Of a DNA stretch of 64,000 bases, positions 34,973-42,574 are shown in pieces. A model generated the notes under the pieces. It saw only the letters and a list, made by a program, of their open reading frames with translations. It had not been told where the DNA came from and did no database searches. Within the stretch, counting starts at the first letter, position 1. Each line of letters opens with the position of its first letter. Position numbers and translations under genes: made by a program. This DNA comes from Candidatus Cloacimonas sp. (GTDB lineage: Bacteria > Cloacimonadota > Cloacimonadia > Cloacimonadales > Cloacimonadaceae). The DNA lies in contig JALOCJ010000007.1 in assembly GCA_023227825.1 (NCBI GenBank), positions 89,655-153,654 of the forward strand, given 5' to 3'.

Positions 34973-35263
34973 ATGAACATACATTTCCGTGATGTCCAAA
35001 GTGGTAGTGTTGAAGCCAGAGCAATTATAGAAATTGCGGATGGCGTTTTTTTAAATGAGGTTACCATTTTGAATATTGATGGTGAAATAGTAGTGGAATT
35101 TCCCCGTAAGAGTTTTGTCGGTAAATTCAAACACACTTACTATATAGATATAATTACTTTTGAAGATAATGATAAGCGCATCGTGTGGGAATTGGAGATT
35201 AAAGATGCCTACAGGGAATGGCGTAAAACCAACAAGAAAGTGCTAATTTACGAAGAAAAATAA
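34973..35263 (+). CDS. Small conserved protein, possibly SpoVG-like
   Basis: 96 residues with no signal or membrane helix. The stretch VEARAIIEIADGVFLNEVTI, then LNIDGEIVVEFPRKSF near residues 12-50 resembles the SpoVG fold pattern (a strand, 'IxDxFVVxxIxVIxGxxGLFVxMPxRK'), where the 'PRKSF' block would match SpoVG's 'PSRK' block. SpoVG is an RNA/DNA-binding regulator. The match is by eye and partial. It precedes the aminotransferase by 23 bases. TTTGGAGCAAAA serves as a binding site. Confidence 0.45.
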   Translation: MNIHFRDVQSGSVEARAIIEIADGVFLNEVTILNIDGEIVVEFPRKSFVGKFKHTYYIDIITFEDNDKRIVWELEIKDAYREWRKTNKKVLIYEEK

Positions 35264-35286
35264 AAAAAGAAAAGGAGGATCATAAA

Positions 35287-36501
35287 ATGATCACCGATTT
35301 GCAAAACATCCTGTCTACCAACATTAAGGGTATGAAGCGTTCTGCTATCCGGGAACTATTAAAGTTTCTCGGTCAACCCGGTTTGATTTCATTTTCCGGT
35401 GGTTTTCCCAGCCCTCTTACTTTTCCGGTGGAAGAGCTGAAAAGCATTATTGCTGAAGTTATGGAAAAAGAAGCTGCTTTTGCACTTCAATATGGAACAA
35501 CTGAAGGTGATGATTTATTAAGGACTATGCTGGCTAATCGTTATAAAGCCAATGGCATAGAGGTTACAAAAGATAATATCATTATCACAACTGCTTCCCA
35601 ACAGGCATTAGACCTGATTTCCAAAATGTTTATTGACCCGGGTGATGATGTAATCGTTGGCTTGCCTTCCTATTTAGGAGCACTTCAGGCATTTGGTTCT
35701 TATGGAGCTAATATGATTGGAATTCCTATGGATGATGAAGGTGAAGACCCGAACCTGATGGAAAAGGCATTAAAAGACCTTGCCGCCAAAGGTAAAAAGC
35801 CCAAATTTATTTATCTGATTCCTGATTTTCAAAATCCTGCCGGAATTACTATGAGTGAACGCAGGCGGAAAGAAATGCTGGAATTGGCTCATAAATATGA
35901 TGTTCTGATTTTGGAAGATAGTCCTTATCGTGAACTTCGCTATGAAGGTGAAACCCAAAGAACACTTTATGAACTTGATGGAACAGGTCAGGTTGTTATT
36001 TTAGGCACTTTCAGCAAAATCTTCTGCCCGGGTTTCAGAATTGGCTGGGTTGTGGGTCATCCTGATGTTTTAGATAAAATTGTTGTAGGAAAACAGGCAA
36101 CCGATTTATGCACTCCCCCCTTCACTCAAAGAATAGCTGCCCGCTATATGGAAAAGGGCTATCTTGACCCTAAAATTGCGGAAATAGTGAAAATGTATTC
36201 CGTTAAACAAAAAGTGATGCTGGAATCCCTGGAAAAATATATGCCCGAAGAAATGAAATGGACTCACCCTCAAGGTGGTTTGTTCTTAATGGTTACAGGA
36301 CCTGAAGATTTAGATACTAATGCTCTATTACTGGAATGCATTAAAGAAGCAAATGTGGCTTATGTGGCTGGAAACAGTTTCTTCTGCAATGGCAAGGGCT
36401 ATAATACTATGCGCCTTAATTTCAGCTATGAAAGCATAGAAACTAATATTGAGGGTTGCAAACGCCTGGGTGGTTTCTTCAAAAAGGTCTTGCAAAAATA
36501 A
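35287..36501 (+). CDS. PLP-dependent aminotransferase (LysN / 2-aminoadipate type)
   Basis: 404 residues, class I/II fold. Visible are LISFSGGFPSPLTFP near residue 30, TTASQQALDLISK, the PLP-contact YLIPDFQNPAGITMS near 178, LILEDSPYRELRYEG near 205 and the Schiff-base lysine in LGTFSKIFCPGFRIGW near 245. This matches the branch of LysN, 2-aminoadipate and valine/aromatic aminotransferases. An AAAGGAGG site precedes it. It is followed at once by korD-A-B-C, so it probably produces the 2-oxoacid those enzymes oxidise, the first step of an amino-acid fermentation route. Confidence 0.88.
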   Translation: MITDLQNILSTNIKGMKRSAIRELLKFLGQPGLISFSGGFPSPLTFPVEELKSIIAEVMEKEAAFALQYGTTEGDDLLRTMLANRYKANGIEVTKDNIIITTASQQALDLISKMFIDPGDDVIVGLPSYLGALQAFGSYGANMIGIPMDDEGEDPNLMEKALKDLAAKGKKPKFIYLIPDFQNPAGITMSERRRKEMLELAHKYDVLILEDSPYRELRYEGETQRTLYELDGTGQVVILGTFSKIFCPGFRIGWVVGHPDVLDKIVVGKQATDLCTPPFTQRIAARYMEKGYLDPKIAEIVKMYSVKQKVMLESLEKYMPEEMKWTHPQGGLFLMVTGPEDLDTNALLLECIKEANVAYVAGNSFFCNGKGYNTMRLNFSYESIETNIEGCKRLGGFFKKVLQK

Positions 36502-36520
36502 TTCAGTATTGGAGGAAAGA

Positions 36521-36820
36521 ATGTCCAAAAAAGTCGAAAAAGACCGTATGGGCATGATTATACGCGAAGAAGATACTCCTGAAAAAATGGAAGTAGAAAT
36601 AACGGAAATAAAAGCTCCCTGTGATAAGGATTCACCTGTCCTCATCTATTATAACTGGTGCAAAAAATGTGGAATCTGTGTAGCTTTTTGTCCAACCGGC
36701 TGCCTGGGAAGAAAAAGTGACGGCTCACCTTATGTGCAGGCACCCGAAAAATGTACTCATTGCGAGAATTGTGATCGGCTTTGCCCTGATTTTGCTATAA
36801 CCGGTGCCAAGGAACGCTAA
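36521..36820 (+). CDS. korD: 2-oxoacid:ferredoxin oxidoreductase delta subunit (ferredoxin)
   Basis: 99 residues from the ATG at 36521 with GGAGG 6 bases before it. It holds two [4Fe-4S] motifs, CKKCGICVAFCP near residue 48 and CTHCENCDRLCP near residue 79, after a charged N-terminal arm. It passes electrons from the alpha-beta-gamma core to free ferredoxin. It is the first of four subunit genes, 20 bases after the aminotransferase and 8 bases before korA. Confidence 0.9.
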   Translation: MSKKVEKDRMGMIIREEDTPEKMEVEITEIKAPCDKDSPVLIYYNWCKKCGICVAFCPTGCLGRKSDGSPYVQAPEKCTHCENCDRLCPDFAITGAKER

Positions 36821-36828
36821 AGGAATTT

Positions 36829-38076
36829 ATGATGACAGAAAAAGAAATAAGTAAACAGACCAAACATAAGACCCCATCCGATAAAGCATCACTGGCTGCA
36901 AAACCGGAAAGTAAACTGGAAGAAATTCAGGCAAAACACGAACGCAAAACAATTCTGATGCAAGGCAACGAAGCAGTTGCTTACGGAGCTTTGGATGCAG
37001 GAGTGAATTTCTTTGCCGGCTACCCGATTACTCCTTCAACGGAAATTGCTGAAATTTTAGCTGCAGAACTGCCTAAAAGGAATGGCGTCTTTGTTCAAAT
37101 GGAAGATGAGCTTGCCTCTATTTGTACTATAATTGGTGCCTCTTTGGCAGGAGCAAAAGCTTTAACAGCTACCAGCGGACCTGGTTTTTCCCTAATGCAG
37201 GAAGGAATCGGTTTTGCCAAAATTACGGAAACACCTTGCGTTGTTGTTGATGTCCAAAGGGTCGGACCAAGCACAGGAATGCCTACAAGTCCTGCCCAGG
37301 GAGATATGATGCAATCCAAATGGGGTTCGCATGGTGATTCTCCAGCTATAGTTCTTTATCCCGATTCCGTGAAAGAGAGCTATGAATTAACTATCCGGGC
37401 TGTGAATTTAAGCGAAAAATACAGAACTTGCGTTATTTTACTGCTGGATGAAGTGATTGCTCATATGCGGGAAGCAGTTTGCCTTCCTGATATTGCTAAT
37501 GTGAAAATTATCAATCGGATTAAACCAACTGTGCCACCTCAATGGTATAAGCACTATGATGAAAACCAAAAATACCTTTCCCCTCTTGCCAGTTTTGGTG
37601 AGGGCTACCGTTTTCATGTTACCGGTTTAACTCACGATTCACATGGCTTTCCTACTAATAAACCTGGCGAGGCAGCTGAAATGATGGAACGCCTGCGAAA
37701 AAAAATATCTTATAATATTCGTGACCTCGTGCAGATTGAAAGTTACCAGATGGAAGATGCCAAAATCGCTATTTTTGCTGCCGGTATCTCTTCCCGGGCT
37801 GCTAAAGCTGCAATTGCCTCAGCCAGAGCTGAAGGTATTAAAGTTGGACTTTTAAGACCTTTAACTATTTGGCCCTTCCCGGATGACGCTGTGCGGAAAA
37901 TGCTCCGGAATGTGGATACAGTTATCGTTCCGGAACTTAATCAGGGTCAATTAATCCACGAAGTAGAGCGACTGACTAAAGGAAAAAGTGACGGCGGATT
38001 GATTCCTATTAACAAAGTAAGCAGCGAATTGATTACTCCCAATGAAATTCTGAACAAAATCAAGGAGGTTTGCTAA
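36829..38076 (+). CDS. korA: 2-oxoacid:ferredoxin oxidoreductase alpha subunit
   Basis: 415 residues. The core begins at about residue 44 (LMQGNEAVAYGALDAGVNFF, then AGYPITPSTEIAE) and includes ATSGPGFSLMQEGIGFA, DVQRVGPSTGMPTSPAQGD and the C-terminal transketolase-like domain IVPELNQGQLIHEV. It runs from a charged, Lys-rich N-terminal arm of about 40 residues that is longer than usual for KorA. With korD, korB and korC it forms a four-subunit enzyme that converts a 2-oxoacid (2-oxoglutarate or branched chain) to its acyl-CoA with ferredoxin reduction. The substrate cannot be told from sequence alone. Confidence 0.92.
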   Translation: MMTEKEISKQTKHKTPSDKASLAAKPESKLEEIQAKHERKTILMQGNEAVAYGALDAGVNFFAGYPITPSTEIAEILAAELPKRNGVFVQMEDELASICTIIGASLAGAKALTATSGPGFSLMQEGIGFAKITETPCVVVDVQRVGPSTGMPTSPAQGDMMQSKWGSHGDSPAIVLYPDSVKESYELTIRAVNLSEKYRTCVILLLDEVIAHMREAVCLPDIANVKIINRIKPTVPPQWYKHYDENQKYLSPLASFGEGYRFHVTGLTHDSHGFPTNKPGEAAEMMERLRKKISYNIRDLVQIESYQMEDAKIAIFAAGISSRAAKAAIASARAEGIKVGLLRPLTIWPFPDDAVRKMLRNVDTVIVPELNQGQLIHEVERLTKGKSDGGLIPINKVSSELITPNEILNKIKEVC

Positions 38077-38077
38077 A

Positions 38078-38917
38078 ATGGCTAATATACCGCAACGCAT
38101 TGTTCATGAATACCTGCGTCACGATAAGAAATTTCCTCATGTCTGGTGTGCCGGATGCAGTAATGGCATTGTTTTGGGTGCCATAATTCGTGCTGTTGCC
38201 TCTTTGAATATAGACCGCAACGATATTGTAATGGTTTCCGGCATTGGCTGCTCTTCCCGGATGCCTGTTTATGTAGATTTTAATACACTGCATACTTTAC
38301 ATGGACGCAGTATTGCTTTTGCCACAGGTGTTAAACTGCATAAACCGCATTTGAAAGTGATCGTTGTAACCGGAGATGGAGATTGTGCTGCTATCGGAGG
38401 TAATCATTTAATCCATGCTGCCCGCAGAAATATAGACCTGAAAGTAGTGATGATTAATAATAATATTTATGGGATGACAGGTGGACAGTGCAGTCCTACT
38501 ACTCCTCATAATGCTTATGCTACTACTGCTCCTTATGGAAATATAGAGCCCGATTTTGATATCTGCAATCTGGCTATGGGTGCCGGCGCTACTTTTGTTG
38601 CCAGAACAACAGCTTTCCATGTTCAGGAAATGCAATCAATGATAAAAGAAGCTCTTCAGCATCCTGGTTTTTCATTGATAGAAGTAGTCAGTGCTTGCCC
38701 TGTAATCTATGGACGCTTAAACAAAAAAGGTGGCGCAGCTCAAATGCTGAAGGACTTCAGAGATAATTCCCTTCCCCTGGCAGCTGTGGAAAAACTGCCC
38801 CCGGAAAAAGTAGAAGGGAAAATCATCCGGGGTATTTTACGCAAAGAAATCCGTCCTGAATTCACTGCTGAATATGCTGCTCTGTGTAAAAGAGTGCAAA
38901 CTGAGAGAGGTGAATAA
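38078..38917 (+). CDS. korB: 2-oxoacid:ferredoxin oxidoreductase beta subunit
   Basis: 279 residues, the thiamine-diphosphate-binding subunit. Key blocks: FPHVWCAGCSNGIVLGA near residue 20, VSGIGCSSRMPVYVDF near 60, VVTGDGDCAAIGGNH near 102 (the GDG...N thiamine motif) and NNNIYGMTGGQCSPTTP near 130. The start follows an AAGGAGG placed inside the korA end, and the stop shares one base with the start of korC. Length and motifs fit the korB/vorB group. Confidence 0.93.
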   Translation: MANIPQRIVHEYLRHDKKFPHVWCAGCSNGIVLGAIIRAVASLNIDRNDIVMVSGIGCSSRMPVYVDFNTLHTLHGRSIAFATGVKLHKPHLKVIVVTGDGDCAAIGGNHLIHAARRNIDLKVVMINNNIYGMTGGQCSPTTPHNAYATTAPYGNIEPDFDICNLAMGAGATFVARTTAFHVQEMQSMIKEALQHPGFSLIEVVSACPVIYGRLNKKGGAAQMLKDFRDNSLPLAAVEKLPPEKVEGKIIRGILRKEIRPEFTAEYAALCKRVQTERGE

Positions 38918-39453
38918 TGGCTAAAACATTTGAAGTTCGCCTTTCCGGAAGTGGAGGTCAGGGTTTAATCCTGGCTGGTATCATTTTAGCTAAAGCTGCG
39001 GTCTTGGAAAACAGAAAAGTTACTCAGACGCAAAGTTATGGTCCTGAATCAAGAGGCGGCTATTCGCATGCCGATGTGATTATTAGTGATAAGGAAATAT
39101 ACTTTCCAGAAGCAACGAATATTAATTGTCTGCTGGCTTTAACTCAGGAAGCATGTGACAAGTTTCTTTTTGACTTGTGCGAAAACGGAATCCTGATTAT
39201 TGATACTACCTTCGTTAAAAACCTGGCTATGGTAGCTGAAAATACCTACGAAATTCCTTTCACGGAAATTGCCCAGGAAAAATTAGGCAGTCCTATTTCT
39301 ACTAATATTATGGCACTTGCTTTCCTGGTAAAAATAACAGGAATCGTAAAAGAAAGCTCTCTAAAAAAGGCAATAGAGGAAACAGTAAAGCCCGCATTTG
39401 TAGACCTGAACCTGAAAGCAATGCAGATTGGCTTTGAGTTGGCAAAAAAATAG
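38917..39453 (+). CDS. korC: 2-oxoacid:ferredoxin oxidoreductase gamma subunit
   Basis: 178 residues, the gamma subunit fold: VRLSGSGGQGLILAGIILAK at residues 7-26, QSYGPESRGGYSHADVIIS near 40-58, and a C-terminal block with IVKESSLKKAIEETVK. It completes the kor set. The stop codon is followed 5 bases later by three family B hairpins, which may protect or end the transcript. Confidence 0.92.
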   Translation: MAKTFEVRLSGSGGQGLILAGIILAKAAVLENRKVTQTQSYGPESRGGYSHADVIISDKEIYFPEATNINCLLALTQEACDKFLFDLCENGILIIDTTFVKNLAMVAENTYEIPFTEIAQEKLGSPISTNIMALAFLVKITGIVKESSLKKAIEETVKPAFVDLNLKAMQIGFELAKK

Positions 39454-39457
39454 GGAA

Positions 39458-39542
39458 GAACGATGTCCCCGTCGTTCAAAACTTCCGGAAGAACGACATC
39501 CCTGTCGTTCAAAGCTCCGGAAGAACGACATCCCTGTCGTTC
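39458..39542. repeat. Family B hairpin cluster after korC (three copies)
   Basis: Extended B hairpins at 39458-39477 (GAACGATG-TCCC-CGTCGTTC), 39491-39510 and 39523-39542 (both GAACGACA-TCCC-TGTCGTTC). The last two keep an 8-base perfect stem where CG/CG of other copies has become CA/TG, a paired change. The first copy has a T-G wobble at that place. Linkers carry CTTCCGGAA or CTCCGGAA. Confidence 0.88.
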
Positions 39543-39556
39543 ATTATGATCCAGTT

Positions 39557-39628
39557 ATGTCAGGAGTCGTCACTGCCGAAATGGTTACTTTGCTATCCGC
39601 AAACATTTTTGGCAGTGAGGACTCATGA
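39557..39628. repeat. Family E palindrome, copy 3
   Basis: GTCAGGAGTCGTCACTGCCG at the left and GGCAGTGAGGACTCATGAC at the right form an imperfect palindrome of about 70 bases. It matches the reverse complement of the right half of the copy at 28038-28112, including AAATGGTTACTTT against AAATAACTTTT in the loop. A shorter relative (GATGAGGACTAATGACGACC) is at 41535-41555 after rpmA. Confidence 0.7.
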
Positions 39629-39663
39629 CACCTTGAACCACAATTCATTATAGGAGATTATTG

Positions 39664-40065
39664 ATGCTTAAACATATCAGTCACATTGGCATCGCAGTTA
39701 AAGACCTTCAAGCAGGAATTGCCTTCTACGAAAAATTGGGCTTGAAATTAGAAGGGATTGAAGAAGTTCCTTCCCAAATGGTTAAAGTTGCCTTTTTCCC
39801 TTGTGGAGATACAAGAATAGAATTGCTTTGCCCTACTTCAGAAGAAAGTCCTATTGCCAAATTTATAGAAAAAAAGGGAGAAGGAATGCAGCATATTGCC
39901 TTTGCTGTTGACGATGTTGAAGATGCTCTAAAACAGGCAAATGAACTTGGTTTAGTCCTAATTGATAAAGAACCTCGCCCCGGAGCACATCATTCGGATA
40001 TTGCCTTCCTGCATCCCAAATCCAGTTTGGGGGTTTTGATAGAATTTTGTCAGGAACACAGCTAA
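39664..40065 (+). CDS. mce: Methylmalonyl-CoA epimerase family protein
   Basis: 133 residues of the glyoxalase/VOC fold. Metal-ligand positions appear as His in LKHISHIGIAVKDL near residue 7, Gln/His in GMQHIAFAVDDVEDAL near 79, and Glu in VLIEFCQE near 129, with the epimerase-like block PSQMVKVAFFPCGDTRIELL. The enzyme interconverts (R)- and (S)-methylmalonyl-CoA in propionate or succinate routes. I use the ATG at 39664 because AGGAG lies 7 bases before it. It follows the kor operon, fitting a fermentation of amino acids to propionate; no mutase is in the window. Confidence 0.85.
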   Translation: MLKHISHIGIAVKDLQAGIAFYEKLGLKLEGIEEVPSQMVKVAFFPCGDTRIELLCPTSEESPIAKFIEKKGEGMQHIAFAVDDVEDALKQANELGLVLIDKEPRPGAHHSDIAFLHPKSSLGVLIEFCQEHS

Positions 40066-40515
40066 TGCTAAACAGGTGAAAAAAGTTAACGGGTTAACAA
40101 GTGAACAGGTTAACAGGTGAAAAAGGTTAGCGGGTTAACAAGTGAACAGGTTAACAGGTGAACAGGTTAACAGGTTAACAGGTTAACAGGTGAAAAAGGT
40201 TAACGGGTTAACAGGTTAACAGGTTAAAAGGTGAAAAAGGTTAGCGGGTTAACAGGTTAACAGGTGAAAAAAAGTTAACGGGTTAACAGGTGAAAAAAGT
40301 TAGCGGGTTAACAAGTGAACAGGTTAACAGGTGAAAAAGGTTAGCGGGTTAACAAGTGAACAGATTAACAGGTGAAAAAGGTTAACGGGTTAACAGGTTA
40401 ACAGGTGAAAAAGGTTAACAGGTTAACAGGTGAAAAAGGTTAACGGGTTAACAGGTGAACAGGTTAACAGGTGAAAAAAGTTAACAGGTTAACAAGTGAA
40501 CAGGTGAACAGGGAG
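40066..40515. repeat. Octamer minisatellite (AGGTTAAC/AGGTGAAC), about 450 bases
   Basis: More than 50 units, mostly 8 bases with some of 9. The commonest are AGGTTAAC, AGGTGAAC, AGGTGAAA, GGGTTAAC and AAGTGAAC. Higher-order groups recur, for example a run of about 50 bases of the form 'GGGTTAAC AAGTGAAC AGGTTAAC AGGTGAAA'. The GTTAAC core is its own reverse complement. It begins right at the stop of the epimerase gene. Confidence 0.9.
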
Positions 40516-40888
40516 ATAAATATCGTCGCAAATCCTGATATGGGTAACCGAAGCTCGCTGAAGCTCCGTATTTTGCATTATTTTTTCTCGCGGAGGAATA
40601 GCATCCTCCGACTATACAAATAAAATCCCCAAAATCCTGCAAATCCTGTTCATCCCCTTCCTATTCTCATTTTTTATTTGCGTCATCTGGGTCATCTGCG
40701 TGCACCATTTTTTCTCTCCGCCCTCAGCCCTCAGCTAATATCATCCTGTTCATCCCATACCTATTCTTTTATCTGTGTTATCAGTGTAATCGGTGAGAGG
40801 CATTTTTTCTGCCAAATCTGCGTGAAATCCTTGACAGATTTCCCCCCTCCAAAAATCTGCATTCATACATATTATTATAGGAGAAAAA
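40516..40888. other. Repeat-derived intergenic stretch before rplU
   Basis: Holds the second family C hairpin (40591-40620), pieces of the 46-base array unit (40630-40680 and 40742-40770), and a run of ATCTGCG/ATCTGTGTTATC type text (40678-40845) similar to that at 34195-34230 and 54170-54205. TATAGGAG before rplU is the binding site. I see no gene or clear L21 autoregulatory leader. Confidence 0.5.
40591..40620 (+). repeat. Family C hairpin, copy 2
   Basis: CGGAGGA-ATAGCA-TCCTCCG followed by ACTATACAAA. Compared with the copy at 21080 the inner stem pairs changed from CT/AG to GA/TC while pairing, loop and tail are kept. Confidence 0.65.
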
Positions 40889-41203
40889 ATGTACGCCATC
40901 GTTGAAATTAATGGATTTCAGTATAGGGCTGAAAAAAACGCTGTGCTTCGCGTTCCCTATCTGAAAACAACGGAACCTGGCAATACCCTGACATTTGACA
41001 AAGTTCTTCTGCTGCGTGAGGAAGAAGAAATAAAAGTCGGTCAACCCGTTGTTGAAGGCGCCAGCATAATTGCAGAAGTAATTGAACATGGTAAAGGTGA
41101 AAAAAAGGTTATTTACCATCATAAACGCAGGAAAGGTTACCGTGTGAAAAAAGGTTATCGCGAAAGTTACACAGACCTGCGGGTCAAGGATATTTTGGTT
41201 TAA
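40889..41203 (+). CDS. rplU: 50S ribosomal protein L21
   Basis: 104 residues, full length. Starts MYAIVEINGFQYRAEKNAVL and contains the conserved C-terminal KKVIYHHKRRKGYRVKKGYRE basic block (split: KVIYHHKRRKGYRVKKG) that binds 23S rRNA. TATAGGAGAAAAA precedes the start. It forms the usual pair with rpmA 14 bases downstream. The next gene in many bacteria would be obg; here it is a pilin-like gene. Confidence 0.97.
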   Translation: MYAIVEINGFQYRAEKNAVLRVPYLKTTEPGNTLTFDKVLLLREEEEIKVGQPVVEGASIIAEVIEHGKGEKKVIYHHKRRKGYRVKKGYRESYTDLRVKDILV

Positions 41204-41217
41204 AAAAGGGGTAAAAA

Positions 41218-41493
41218 ATGGCACATAAAAAAGGTGTGGGAAGTTCCAGAAATGGACGCAACAGCAATCCCAAATATCGTGGGGTTAAAAAACACGCCAG
41301 TGAAATTGTTTTAGCTGGTAATATTATTGTTCGCCAGAAAGGAACAAAAATACATCCCGGCAAAAATGTCGGCATTGGCAGGGATTTTACTATCTACAGT
41401 TTAATAGATGGCAGTGTTGAATTTTCAACCGGAAGAGAAGGCAGAAAGTATGTTAGTGTGCAACCGATGAATGAATTAAGTCAGGATTCGTAA
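41218..41493 (+). CDS. rpmA: 50S ribosomal protein L27
   Basis: 91 residues. Starts MAHKKGVGSSRNGRNSNPKY, with the glycine/arginine-rich N-terminal arm that reaches the peptidyl-transferase centre, followed by GNIIVRQKGTKIHPGKNVGI. The N-terminus has no cleavable extension of the Firmicutes type. AAAGGGGT precedes the start. The last 12 residues (SVQPMNELSQDS) are polar. Confidence 0.97.
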   Translation: MAHKKGVGSSRNGRNSNPKYRGVKKHASEIVLAGNIIVRQKGTKIHPGKNVGIGRDFTIYSLIDGSVEFSTGREGRKYVSVQPMNELSQDS

Positions 41494-41664
41494 TCACTGA
41501 TATAACTCTACTCCAAGATGCAAATTTATTTAGCGATGAGGACTAATGACGACCATAATGAAGAATGTAACAGGCAAATATAAAAGGACTTGAGAGAAAA
41601 GTAACAAAATCAATTTCGGTGGCTGCAGGGGTTCTCGGTGTAAATAATACTGGAAGGAGAAAAG

Positions 41665-42090
41665 ATGGGAGCTCAACAAATACTTCTGCTCATACTTAGT
41701 ATAATAATCATCGGAACGACCATTATTGTAGGAATCACTTTATATAAGGATCAAGCATATACTGCAAATAAAACTGCTCTTGTTGCAGAAGCTAAAAATT
41801 ATGGTAATCAAGTTATTCGGTATTACAAAGACCTTGCTTCTCAAAATAATGATAATCTATCCGTAGCTTCTGTAGATACAACTATGCTGAAAAAGTATCT
41901 GGGTTGGGAAGACAATTACCTAAATACGAAGGCAGGAACTTTTAACCTTACTTCTGTTTCTGATTCTTCCGTAATTATTACAGGATATGCAAAAGCCCGA
42001 AAGAAAGGCAAAAATCCTAAAGTTATTGTTACTGTCACTTTCCCCGAAGGAAAAATGGATGTAGGGGAAAGTGATGAAGCACTTAGGTAA
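41665..42090 (+). CDS. Pilin-like single-helix membrane protein
   Basis: 141 residues. MGAQQILLLILSIIIIGTTI gives one hydrophobic N-terminal helix (about 5-27), then an amphipathic helix (NKTALVAEAKNYGNQVIRYY) and a beta-rich globular end, the shape of a type IV pilin-like subunit. The usual prepilin leader and glutamate at +5 are not clear, so it may be a standalone membrane-anchored protein. GGAAGGAG precedes the start. No pilus assembly genes are near. The tail KGKNPKVIVTVTFPEGKMDV is lysine rich. Confidence 0.55.
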   Translation: MGAQQILLLILSIIIIGTTIIVGITLYKDQAYTANKTALVAEAKNYGNQVIRYYKDLASQNNDNLSVASVDTTMLKKYLGWEDNYLNTKAGTFNLTSVSDSSVIITGYAKARKKGKNPKVIVTVTFPEGKMDVGESDEALR

Positions 42091-42170
42091 AAAAAGGTGA
42101 TTGTGCTTGACATAAAAAGCCAATTTCAAGATTTGAACAATATAAAAAAAGTCCGGTTTTGGAGGTAATA

Positions 42171-42548
42171 ATGGAAATCCGGGATGATTTATATTACACG
42201 GAAACCCACGAATGGATACATTTGGATGGTGAAATAGCCACAATTGGTATCAGTGATTTTGCTCAACATGAGCTTGGTGATATTGTTTTCGTAGAGCTTC
42301 CTGAAGTAGGACAAAAAGTAGCAGCCAGTGAACCTTGTGGTTCAATTGAAGCCGTGAAGGCAGTGGAAGACCTTATCAGTCCTGTAAGTGGCAGAGTAGA
42401 AGAAAAAAACATTGATCTGGAAGACAGTCCTGAGCTCATCAATAAATCACCCTACGAAGAGGGTTGGCTATTTAAAGTTCGGATGTCCAATCCGGAAGAA
42501 TTGGAAAATCTGCTTTCTGCCGCTGAGTATCAAAAAATAATTCCCTAA
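42171..42548 (+). CDS. gcvH: Glycine cleavage system H protein
   Basis: 125 residues from the ATG at 42171, with GGAGG 5 bases before it. Carries the lipoylation region EPCGSIEAVKAVEDLISPVS, where the lysine of AVKAVED (near residue 60) takes lipoate, and the family start YTETHEWIHLDGE. H protein shuttles the aminomethyl group between the P, T and L proteins. No gcvT, gcvP or lipoate ligase gene is near, so it may serve glycine metabolism or lipoate transfer with partners elsewhere. Confidence 0.95.
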   Translation: MEIRDDLYYTETHEWIHLDGEIATIGISDFAQHELGDIVFVELPEVGQKVAASEPCGSIEAVKAVEDLISPVSGRVEEKNIDLEDSPELINKSPYEEGWLFKVRMSNPEELENLLSAAEYQKIIP

Positions 42549-42574
42549 ACCAATTTAGCGTATAATACTATCTT

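Noticed and set aside
39428..39628. A 66-codon frame after korC
   Set aside because: It is created by the family B hairpins (SKLPEERHPCRSKL repeats) and the family E palindrome.
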